The notes under the pieces were generated by a model. It was not told the origin of the DNA. It ran no database searches and saw nothing but the letters and a program-made list of their open reading frames with translations. Below are positions 21,377 to 27,905 of a stretch of 27,905 bases of DNA, piece after piece. Within the stretch, counting starts at the first letter, position 1. Each line of letters opens with the position of its first letter. This DNA comes from Selaginella moellendorffii. Its lineage: Eukaryota; Streptophyta; Lycopodiopsida; Selaginellales; Selaginellaceae. The stretch lies in contig NW_003314471.1 in assembly GCF_000143415.4 (NCBI RefSeq), positions 26,066-53,970 on the forward strand, written 5' to 3'. The position numbers and the translations under genes were made by a program.

Positions 21377-21402
21377 TTTAGGGTTTAGGGTTTAGGGTTT
21401 AG
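21377..21402 (+). repeat. Interstitial plant telomere-type array (TTTAGGG)n
   Basis: 3.7 uninterrupted copies of TTTAGGG, the plant telomere unit. Too short to be a telomere; such tracts also occur as telo-box promoter motifs. Confidence 0.9.
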
Positions 21403-21875
21403 CAATTCAGTAGCTTGATAAACATGCAAATACAGAACTTGATGCAAAATCCTTTGATATGTCACAATGCCCCTAGGACCATAAACACATTTCAATAGAG
21501 AGGGTCCTTTCATTTCATAACTCCTTACGTAGATCTTGGTGAAACTAGAGTTAGTGAAGTTAGTTTCTTGTGATCCCGCATCTGATTGTGATGTCCCTTT
21601 GCAGTGTCAATGGAAAGGTCAATGCACACCAAATTGTAAAATCTTGGAGCAAAATAACGGTCGAATCTATGGCAAATGCCCCTGAAACATTGTAAGGCTC
21701 GTGTGGTCTCATGTGGTGTCCGATCGAGATGCTTCTTTGCAGGGTCATCAAGAAAGACATTGTATACCATTCTGTAAAATCTAGTTGCGATCTAACGGTT
21801 GGATCTCCAGAAAACTCAAAAAAATCTCGCGCGTGTCAGAATATTCTAGGAATATACTCCTATGTGCCCCTGAAA

Positions 21876-21985
21876 ATGGCATGTGGCCCCACGCCATTCA
21901 AGAGATAATGCCAGATGACGCCGAGAATTTTTTGGTGCATTTTTTGGGTTCAAAATTGCATGAGCCCACACGCTATAAAGTTTAT
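21876..21985 (+). repeat. Palindrome-bearing repeat module, copy 2
   Basis: Palindrome at 21876-21897 and degraded palindrome at 21955-21976, with the same linker as copy 1. Confidence 0.85.
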
Positions 21986-22113
21986 CTTTGCCAAATAGAG
22001 AAAAGTTTATCTGTGTCATGTGAGGTAGTTATTGTCCTTTGTGCTCGGCATCTACCTCTTGCAGCATTTGCACTGAAAGGGAATTTTTCTCCATTCAGCA
22101 TTTGGCCCTGAAA

Positions 22114-22272
22114 ATGGCATGCGCCCACACGCCATTCAAGGAATAATGCCACAGGACGCCTGGATTTTTGGGTTTAAAATGTTTAGGGTTTTTTGGGTTT
22201 TTTCAAAATATTTTGGGTCCAACGTTTTTTGGGTTTCTTTGGTTCAAAATTGCATGAGCCCACACGCTATAA
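22114..22272 (+). repeat. Palindrome-bearing repeat module, copy 3 (expanded linker)
   Basis: Palindrome at 22114-22135 and degraded palindrome at 22249-22270. The linker is longer because the TTTTGGGTTT part has been repeated several times. Confidence 0.85.
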
Positions 22273-22615
22273 TATTGATTTGAGAGAAAAATAGAAACAG
22301 ATAGAATTTCTTTATTTAGCTGAACATCTGCCATTTTTGGAAATACAAGATGCTTTGGAATATCCAATCATGCATGGTATAAATATAGCGAGGGTATTAA
22401 ATGATATCCCAATCATGATCTTTCTTTTGGATTTCGCGTGCATGCAGTCCGAGGAATGATGACGTTGCGAATTTCTTTTGGATTTTGCGTGCTTGCATGC
22501 GCGCGGCAATCCAGAAATTAATGGTGGCGCCCAAGTCCGAGGAATGATGACGTGGTGGGATTACCAACCGTTGTGACATTTCGCGCGTGTGAGGTTAGGT
22601 TTTGCATTTTGCTTC

Positions 22616-22790
22616 GTACTCGCGCTCGCATCACACTCGCGCTCGCATCACGCTCCCACTCGCGATCACGCTCACATTCGCGCTCATCTACCTTCTCTAC
22701 AGGTTTCTTGTGTGCATCGGCGTCCACTCGCGCTTGCATCACACTCGCGCTCGCATCGCGCTCGTGTGCATCGGCGTCCACTTCAAGACA
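22616..22790 (+). repeat. CTCGCGCTCGCATCA-rich tract (right)
   Basis: Repeats of CACTCGCGCTCGCATCA and the longer unit GTGCATCGGCGTCCACT (twice). It lies just upstream of the first visible exon of the large plus-strand gene. Confidence 0.75.
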
Positions 22791-22859
22791 CACCCAGTTT
22801 GTAACTTCGCCGCCAACTCCGCCGCCCACTCCGCCACCCACACGTAGCCCACTTGGCGT

Positions 22860-22994
22860 CTCGGGAGATTTCAGCGCCACTCTCCAACTGTAAGTGGCAG
22901 AGTAGCTTTGCTGCTACGATCCGCTGCACACACAGTGCACATTCGCCAGCGAGTCCGGCCTCAATTGTCACGGCCTCCATTCGGCTTCAAATGG
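22860..22994 (+). CDS. Probable upstream exon of the large gene (end only)
   Basis: A good donor (CAAATG|GTAAGTC) ends at 22994, and the intron that follows contains three palindromes. Phase 1 to acceptor 23183, or phase 2 to acceptor 23232, would both join the main exon in frame. The phase-2 frame is open back to about 22860; the phase-1 frame has a TAG near 22910. I cannot place the start codon. Confidence 0.4.
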
Positions 22995-23183
22995 TAAGTC
23001 TTTTAGGCCAAGTAGAAAATGGCATGAGGCCACATGCCATTCAGTAGCAACATTGGCATGCACTGATTGGGCTCTCGAGTGCAGTCCGGTTACAGATGGC
23101 ATGTAGCCTCACGCCATCTTAGGATGCAGCCTCAAGACATCTGATGCAGTGGTGAATGGCGTGTGGCCTCACGTTATTTCCAG
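22995..23183 (+). other. First visible intron of the large gene, with three palindromes
   Basis: GT at 22995 and CAG at 23181-23183 (or 23230-23232). It holds palindrome copies at 23019-23040, 23096-23117 and 23156-23177, the last with two changes in its right arm. It is the longest intron of the gene, and about a third of it is palindrome. Confidence 0.6.
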
Positions 23184-23879
23184 CTGCTAGCTTTTCATCT
23201 GTCAGCTCTAATTGTTGTGCATTTCTGAACAGGCGAGGAATTGCGTTCTTAACACTCAGCATCCATAACATTCTACTCGCGACAAAAGTTGTTTTTGACA
23301 AATGGGTAGATGTGCTGAGGAGGTACCATGACGGGGAGTTGCTAAACTCAATGGGTGTGGAGGACGGCCGGAAGCCCAATGATTTGAAGCTCAACGCCTT
23401 GCGTTTCTCGCGGTCTCTAGACGACGACAACCTTCTGACAGTGGCTAATGCTCTTCTACGTGGTGAGGTAGTCTTCAACAAGACCAAAATGACTCCCGGC
23501 CATATTGTGACATACGAGGACTTGTGCACGACTCTGAGAGCTCGTGCGCTATTGAAGGATTGGATCTTCGAGCAAGTGGCCGTGGAGAGGGTGAGCATCG
23601 ACACCACGCAAGAGATGATGGAAGAGCTGGAGTTGTCAAATGAAGACATCGACGACTATGTGAAGGGGGCCCCCAAGTTCATCGATCTGCTGCGGGATGC
23701 CACGAAAAGTAAAGCTGAGAAGTTGGATCAGTATCCAAATTTCATTAAGAGGGATGTCGACCGCCGGCTTTAGAAACAGCTCGACCCCGCAGCAGAGGCC
23801 TATCGAGAACCTTACCGGGTATACGTGAATTTGGATGAGGATCAAAGGTGGAGGAGCATCGTTTCCCGCGGAGATGAGC

Positions 23880-24518
23880 AGGTCAAGAACATCTTTTGTG
23901 TGATGGACTTCACAAACGAGGAGATCACTCATGCAGACGAAGTCAGCTCCATCATTGACTTAATGGTGGGACTTGCGGAGGTGGAATCTTCAGTCCACTA
24001 TATGATCTACGACTCCGAATCCTATCACAAGTTCTAGAAGGCCTTGAACAAGGTGAAGGCTCGGTTGAAAGGCAAGGAGATGCGGGAGATCCATGGGATA
24101 ATGGCTAAGAAGAAGATACTGACGAATGTCCGCATCTTCACACTCGCCCTTGTTATTGGTCCTGCAGCAGAGTGGGACTGGAGTGACTTCCCAGCTTCGT
24201 TCAACAAGGCCGATCGAATTGATCTGAGGGAGGTCAATTTACCCGTGCCTGAGGAACTGAAGACGGCTATGGAGCTTTCGAATCCAAAGAAAGCTCCAGG
24301 TGCAGCATGGGAAATGCTCAGCTGGGTCTTCAACGCAATAGCGGGTGACTCCAAGGGCAAATGCGTTGTCGAGTACAACTGCAGCGGACTATTCTTTCAA
24401 GCCGCACTACTCAAGGGTGTCCCGTGTGTTGCGGTGACAAACTCCATTGAAGAGGTGACTTCAATGGAGCATATAATTACAGTTGCCAAAGAAAAACAGT
24501 ATCTTCTCTGCGAACCTG
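23880..24518 (+). other. Methyltransferase-like region of the large gene product
   Basis: Two blocks follow the layout of beta-class DNA (amino) methyltransferases. The first is NIFCVMDFTNEE, then VHYMIYDSESYHKF, where active enzymes have D-P-P-Y and a following strand. The second is AWEMLSWVFNAI, CVVEYNCSGLFFQAALLKG and VPCVAVTNSIEEV, which resembles the SAM-binding D-x-F-x-G-x-G strand-helix followed by the next strand. Both catalytic signatures are altered (DFTN for DPPY; EYNCSG for DPFxGSG), so if the relationship is real the domain is probably inactive. It rests on pattern reading alone; a profile search could place it elsewhere. Confidence 0.35.
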
Positions 24519-24643
24519 GTGAGTATGCACTTTAAGTTTAAATGTTATCTCACAAGCTCTATATGCAGGAGCATGGCCACCCCCAGATGCTGAAACGGCG
24601 TTAACAGCTACTGATGTTAGGCCGAGCTCACAACCTGCACAAG

Positions 24644-24681
24644 GTAAGATCACGTGAGGCCTCACGCCATTTTGATTATAG
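24644..24681 (+). other. 38-nt intron built around a palindrome
   Basis: GTAAGATC...TTATAG. The palindrome at 24649-24670 (perfect core CGTGAGG/CCTCACG) fills 22 of 38 nt. Splicing keeps phase 1 between two open exons, while reading through meets a stop after three codons. Confidence 0.75.
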
Positions 24682-24771
24682 ATCGTTGTGAATATTCAAA
24701 CATGAGGACTGAAAAGTGCACTGGTGGCGCGTCAAAGAAGGACAAACAGACAAGCAATAGGAAAAAAGGAG

Positions 24772-24820
24772 GTACAAATTATATTTGCAATGGCGTGTGG
24801 TCTCATGCCATTCCTTGCAG
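24772..24820 (+). other. 49-nt intron with palindrome at its 3' end
   Basis: Starts GTACAAAT and ends CCTTGCAG. The palindrome 24790-24811 (ATGGCGTGTGG then TCTCATGCCAT) occupies the place of the branch and pyrimidine region and ends 9 nt before the acceptor end. Confidence 0.75.
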
Positions 24821-24964
24821 GAGACACTTCTTCAAAGGCAAAACAGGCAAGCACCAGCCAAGCTCAAACTGACAGTGGTCATAAAAAGTGAAAGCACGTT
24901 GGACAGTCGTCGGGATCAGAGGCGTTTGATTCGAAAAGGAAGAAGGGCAACGAAAAGATGATAG

Positions 24965-25011
24965 GTAATGCCTCGCGGTTATGGCGTGTGTGCTCATGCC
25001 ATTCATTGCAG
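24965..25011 (+). other. 47-nt intron with palindrome at its 3' end
   Basis: Starts GTAATGCC and ends ATTGCAG. The palindrome 24981-25002 ends 9 nt before the acceptor end, the same spacing as in the previous intron. Confidence 0.78.
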
Positions 25012-25339
25012 ATCAAGGGCTAAGTGAAAGCAGCCAGTCACCACCTCCTGACTCAGATTCCTATGGCGGACTCCCCTTCCCCAATCTCAATGGAGAGGTA
25101 CAATGGATGAGGGATGCTTTTCAAGTCAGGGCCACGTTTTTCTCATCTCGTCATCTTCGAAGGGTGCAAAAACGTGCAGAAACCATGTTAAGACAGTCGG
25201 GTGAGGATACGGTCCTAGGTCAAGCACTAAAACAGGCTATGGATGTCTTGTATTTTGAGATGGAGACTCGGCTAGATGATTTTCCCAAGATGGTCCTGGA
25301 AGAACAAGCCATCCAGCCTGAGCAGCCTATGGAAGAAAT

Positions 25340-25525
25340 GCAGGAGGGGGATGAGGAGCCAGAGAAAGATAATGAGCAAGAAGAGCAGAAGGACGAAGAG
25401 GAGGACAAAGAAGAGGAGGACGAAGAAGAGGAGGACGAAGAAGAGGAGGACGAAGAGGACTTGGATGGTCCTCACAATGGTGACGATCACAATAACGACG
25501 ATGACGATGATGACGACGATGGCCA
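25340..25525 (+). other. Acidic linker with GAGGACGAAGAA repeats
   Basis: About 60 residues, nearly all Glu or Asp, encoded by repeats of GAGGACGAAGAA and GACGAT triplets. This kind of tract is typical of nuclear proteins that bind histones or nucleic-acid-binding partners; here the role is unknown. Confidence 0.85.
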
Positions 25526-25635
25526 GCCTGAGGTGGCCAAAGAGCAGCGGAGGAAGGTCATACAAGACAAACCATCAGGTAAATAATAGTACATCCATTC
25601 CTAACCTTTTACCATTTCTAACATTGTCCATGTAG

Positions 25636-25650
25636 GTCGCAGAAGAAATG
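25636..25650 (+). CDS. 15-nt micro-exon of the large gene
   Basis: CATGTAG|GTCGCAGAAGAAATG|GTAAGTAG: clean acceptor and donor around 15 nt that add G-R-R-R-N in phase 1. The basic patch follows the acidic linker. The frames on both sides remain open only if it is included whole or skipped whole. Confidence 0.65.
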
Positions 25651-25979
25651 GTAAGTAGAGATTATTCAGTTGAATTAAGATACAAACTCTAGCCTTTAGT
25701 GTTGAGGAAGGATAGTGCCAAGCAAGGGTCGAAACGTATGTCCAATCCTTCAGAGTCAGCAGTGCGCCCAAGTGATATCGGTCCTAGTTCCTCAATAGCA
25801 GTTGATGGTAAATACAGTATAATCGATTCAATGTGCTAATGAGTTTGTTTTTAGTAGCACGGGAGGATACCATCTCAATCGAAGGGAGATATTTGGACAT
25901 GCATATGGATCCGCCAGTGGACTCTACTTGCCTACAAGAGTCATCAGAGCTGGTGGAGGCTACTATCCATATCAACGCC

Positions 25980-26335
25980 AAGCAAGCTGACCACACTCCA
26001 CTTGATGCTACCCATACCACTGAGTCAATCTTGTCCACGTATCCAATTGACGGTGACCAGGCGCCATTGGACCCGCATGAGGCCGCCCCAGCCGCCGAGC
26101 CGGTCGTATCCTCATTTCCAACGTGTGCCCAATCGTCTGACTACGCGCCATTGGAACCTCCCTACACCGCCCCTGCTGCTTGTTCGGTCATGTCCACTTT
26201 GCCAACGGAGGCACCAGCTGAAATGGCGTGTGATCACACGCCATCAGAACCACCCCATGCCACTATGGAGCCAGTTGTACCAGAGTCTACAGCTGAAATG
26301 GCATGTGCCCACACGCCATCGGATGCAATTGACCC
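25980..26335 (+). repeat. Coding tandem repeats with two palindromes inside
   Basis: About five degenerate repeats of 20-30 residues of the form D-x-x-P-L-[DE]-P...S-T-x-P-T. Palindromes at 26223-26244 (perfect: ATGGCGTGTGA and TCACACGCCAT) and 26298-26319 encode MACDHTPS and MACAHTPS. Here the element is read as protein and not spliced out. Confidence 0.75.
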
Positions 26336-26477
26336 CACATTGCAGAGGAGAGTATTTCCGCCCTTCACGTTTCCTCAACCAAAACCCTCTGAACGACCAT
26401 CGGGAGCACCATTCGCTAATATTGTAGATGGTAAAATTGACTTGTACCATTTTTTATGCTGACGCATTTCATTTCAG

Positions 26478-27340
26478 AGTCACGGCGAAAGTACTGTATC
26501 GTTTTTGATCTGAACGGTGTCCTTTTCTCCCATGAGCGTGGCTCGTCCTCGAATGTCACTGCACCCTCCAAAGCCTGCGGTCGCAAGTTGGTCAAAAGAG
26601 ACAGATTCACATTAATCACAGGGGAGAAACTGCGGGATCTAATAATGACCATGCAACACTTAAAACAGAGGGCCGGGTTCAATTTGCAATTGGGAGTTTG
26701 GACATCCATGATGCGCCACAATGCATTAACGTTGCTACAGATGATGCACGATCAGACGCGAGTAATATTACCATTTGACTTTCTCCTAACGCAGGAGGAT
26801 TGCTTGACTATGGTCCATGTGAGGGGTAGCAAGCCCATCTTCGTCAAGCCAGAGGCTATAGTGATGAACCGGACTGCTAGGTCAAGTGAAATCCTCATCA
26901 TCGATGACTCGCCGATTAAAACTGCAGCGAACACGCACACATATGCAGTGCACCCCATCTCTTGCAGTATGGAAACTAGGGAGAAGAAACCGTATGTTCT
27001 GGGGGACCTTGCAAAACGGCTTGGAGCGATGGTGATAGAGAACCGGCCAGTCCAGGAGGTGGCTGCAGAAATCAACCAAATGGCAGATGGAACAGTATAT
27101 CAGAAGCCATTTGATCGGACAAACACCAGTCATCATTTATGGCATGTATATTGTCTAGCCAAGCACTATCCGCATCTCCATAATCTGCTCAACCGGATGG
27201 GTTCTTCGACCACTGAACATGAGCGTGGACGTATTAGAGAAGAGATGGCATTACTATTGGGTTTAAATCCTAATAGTGTGGAGAGTGATGAAATTCCAAG
27301 ATTATTGTATAGGCGTTGGAGGCAAAAAATAACAGTCTGA
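26478..27340 (+). other. FCP1/NLI-type HAD phosphatase domain (C-terminal exon)
   Basis: The last exon encodes about 287 residues ending at TGA 27338-27340. HAD motif I reads VFDLNGVLFS (the nucleophile Asp at 26507-26509 is kept; the second Asp of the usual D-x-D-x-T is Asn at 26513-26515). Motif II is LGVWTSM (26690-26710), a Lys of motif III lies in FVKPEA (about 26840), and motif IV is LIIDDSPIK (26894-26920). These match the FCP1-homology family, whose typical members dephosphorylate Ser/Thr such as the RNA polymerase II tail. The Asn change removes the usual general acid/base, so activity is doubtful, although plant relatives with D-L-N motifs are known. The remaining C-terminal 110 residues have no known domain. 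Confidence 0.8.
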
Positions 27341-27758
27341 GATGGCATGTATTTATTTAAAAATGTAACTTATTATGGCATGGGGTTCCATGCCATTGTA
27401 TTAATATTAAAAGACAATTCTTTGAGAGGATTTGCATTATACTAGAAGTGTTACAGCATGTTATTGGAAGTTTACGAAGTTGTTTTATTAATAAGGGGAA
27501 AGTAAAGATTGAATGGGGACTTGGGCTCCACCTAGACTTGGAGCAACTGAGCCAATATTAAAAGGATGGAAAGAAATTGGACGACAATGACAAAGAGAAG
27601 AGAGAGGTGAAGCAGTGGCAGGGGGAGGAGAAGTGATTGAGTAGACATTTCCTTGTTTAAAATAAAATGGCATGTGCCTCAATGCAGTTGAATTTTGTTA
27701 TATTTATATACTATATAAAGGTTTGGAAACCTTATTTTACAAGTGGGATAATGACAAT
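27341..27758. other. Right subterminal region of element C
   Basis: AT-rich 3' flank of the large gene with no gene. It holds one good and one degraded palindrome, a TATATTTATATACTATATAAAG tract near 27700-27720 and the subterminal TTATTTTAC motif. Confidence 0.6.
27375..27396. repeat. Palindrome copy after the stop of the large gene
   Basis: ATGGCATGGGG then TTCCATGCCAT, 34 nt after the TGA; a lone half-site ATGGCATG lies at 27342-27349. Confidence 0.85.
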
Positions 27759-27780
27759 TCCCACTTTAACGAAATAGAGC
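27759..27780 (-). repeat. Right terminal inverted repeat of element C
   Basis: Exact reverse complement of 17671-17692. Element B sequence resumes at the next base. Confidence 0.85.
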
Positions 27781-27905
27781 TTTTCCCGAGTGTTCAAAGA
27801 GAGGGCTTTGAACGAAAGTCAATGATTGAGGACTTTCACGCTTATGCACGAACCATGTTACAGTGGCCGGATGACTTGCTAAGTGAGATTGGCAAGTCAG
27901 GGGGA
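27781..27905 (+). mobile_element. Element B, right part (continues beyond the window)
   Basis: Matches the reverse complement of 7798-7925 in element A. The frame is open and reads RKSMIEDFHAYARTMLQWPD and onward, whereas A carries a stop within it; this supports a former coding region in this family. Confidence 0.85.

Larger units (their letters stand above)
20650..22600. other. Non-coding central region of element C
   Basis: No gene with support. It holds three copies of a 75-145-bp module that joins one good and one degraded palindrome (20944, 21876, 22114), a TTTAGGG array, a 70-bp duplication (21306-21375 and 22043-22113), and an imperfect duplication of about 80 bp (about 21590-21670 and 21720-21800). 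It separates the divergently oriented gene groups. Confidence 0.65.
23184..27340 (+). pseudogene. Large multi-exon gene: methyltransferase-like region + acidic linker + FCP1-type phosphatase domain
   Basis: Exons: 23184 (or 23233)-24518, 24569-24643, 24682-24771, 24821-24964, 25012-25578, 25636-25650, 25700-25807, 25855-26430, 26478-27340; an earlier exon probably ends at 22994. From 24519 on, every intron is GT-AG, 38-57 nt long and in phase 1, and all internal exons are multiples of 3, which strongly supports one gene. In order, the product has a basic/hydrophobic N-terminal part, a region resembling a DNA methyltransferase, Lys-rich linkers, a long Glu/Asp run (about 25340-25525), Pro/Thr-rich repeats (25980-26330) and the phosphatase domain. 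Stops at 23771-23773, 24035-24037 (TAG) and 24889-24891 (TGA) break it. No transposase is visible. The 5' end is uncertain. Confidence 0.72.
17894..27688. repeat. Dispersed 22-bp palindrome family of element C (all copies)
   Basis: Consensus left arm ATGGCRTGNGG, right arm CCNCAYGCCAT. Copies start at 17894, 18211, 18300, 18711, 18820, 18898, 19058, 19204, 20234, 20332, 20944, 21019, 21876, 21955, 22114, 22249, 23019, 23096, 23156, 24649, 24790, 24981, 26223, 26298, 27375 and 27667. Those at 18211, 18711, 18820, 21019, 21955, 22249 and 27667 are degraded; the one at 20944 has a 3-bp insertion. Changes in one arm are often matched in the other (CATG/CATG, CGTG/CACG mixtures remain pairable as G-U in RNA). 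Confidence 0.9.
17671..27780. mobile_element. Element C: 10.1-kb terminal-inverted-repeat element carrying genes
   Basis: Element B is continuous with its relative A up to 17670 and again from 27781. The intervening 10,110 bp starts with GCTCTATTTCGTTAAAGTGG(GA) and ends with the exact reverse complement, a perfect 22-bp terminal inverted repeat. The flanks (GTAGTTCCAT and TTTTCCCGAG) both align with GTAGTTCCCAAG in A and share the core TTCC, which suggests an 8-9-bp target duplication that has decayed. That length would fit Mutator-like or hAT-like DNA transposons, but the family cannot be settled. Inside are at least three spliced genes and about 26 copies of one palindrome; no transposase is recognised. 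It may be non-autonomous or of an unfamiliar type. Confidence 0.75.

Noticed and set aside
21377-21402. Chromosome end
   Set aside because: Fewer than four repeat units, embedded within a mobile element.
22552-22893. Plus- and minus-strand Arg/Ser/Pro-rich frames near the right GC-rich tract
   Set aside because: Low-complexity repeats open in several frames; no domain and no consistent splice phase.
17894-27688. CRISPR array
   Set aside because: The repeats are palindromic and regularly sized, but spacing is irregular (tens to over a thousand bp), copies lie in exons and introns, and the setting is eukaryotic.
17671-27780. Helitron or CACTA classification of element C
   Set aside because: There is no CACTA terminus, no 3-bp duplication, no 3' CTRR hairpin, and the ends are perfect inverted repeats.

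Overview
The window reads as land-plant chromatin made almost entirely of nested mobile elements. The evidence is Ty3/gypsy elements with plant-type LTRs, primer sites complementary to initiator tRNA-Met, and a short TTTAGGG-type array. The genes in the right third have GT-AG introns of only 38-57 nt. Introns that short are unusual for seed plants but are characteristic of the lycophyte Selaginella, so a Selaginella-like host is my best guess (inference, not proven).

Layout. (1) 2-3156: 3' part of a decayed Ty3/gypsy chromovirus (RT, RNase H, integrase, chromodomain, polypurine tract, 3' LTR). (2) 3157-4299, resuming at 11187-13831: a second, more decayed Ty3/gypsy element (Gag, zinc knuckle, protease, RT, RNase H, integrase). 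(3) 4300-11186: element A, a complete LTR element on the minus strand inserted in the Gag of element 2. It has 1.7-kb LTRs with TG...CA ends, a 5-bp AAGGG target duplication and a PBS, but no intact coding region (LARD-like). (4) 13832-17670, resuming at 27781: element B, same family as A but on the plus strand, inserted in the integrase of element 2. (5) 17671-27780: element C, a 10.1-kb segment bounded by 22-bp terminal inverted repeats that splits element B. The layers are therefore element 2, then A and B, then C inside B.

Element C is the interesting part. It carries at least three spliced genes. A large plus-strand gene can be followed through about ten exons joined by phase-1 introns; it joins a region resembling a degenerate DNA methyltransferase fold to a long acidic linker and a C-terminal FCP1/NLI-type HAD phosphatase domain, and it has three in-frame stop codons. 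A minus-strand gene of unknown function ends in a short acidic tail exon, and a small minus-strand gene encodes an acidic Ser/Thr-rich protein. I recognise no transposase. Throughout C there are about 26 copies of one 22-bp palindrome (half-site ATGGCRTGNGG plus its complement). They lie in introns, just after stop codons, in intergenic repeats and twice inside coding sequence. I saw none in the other 17.8 kb of the window. In three introns of 38-49 nt the palindrome makes up about half of the intron. This palindrome family, its link to introns and gene ends, and the transposon-like element carrying it are the best candidates here for an undescribed system.
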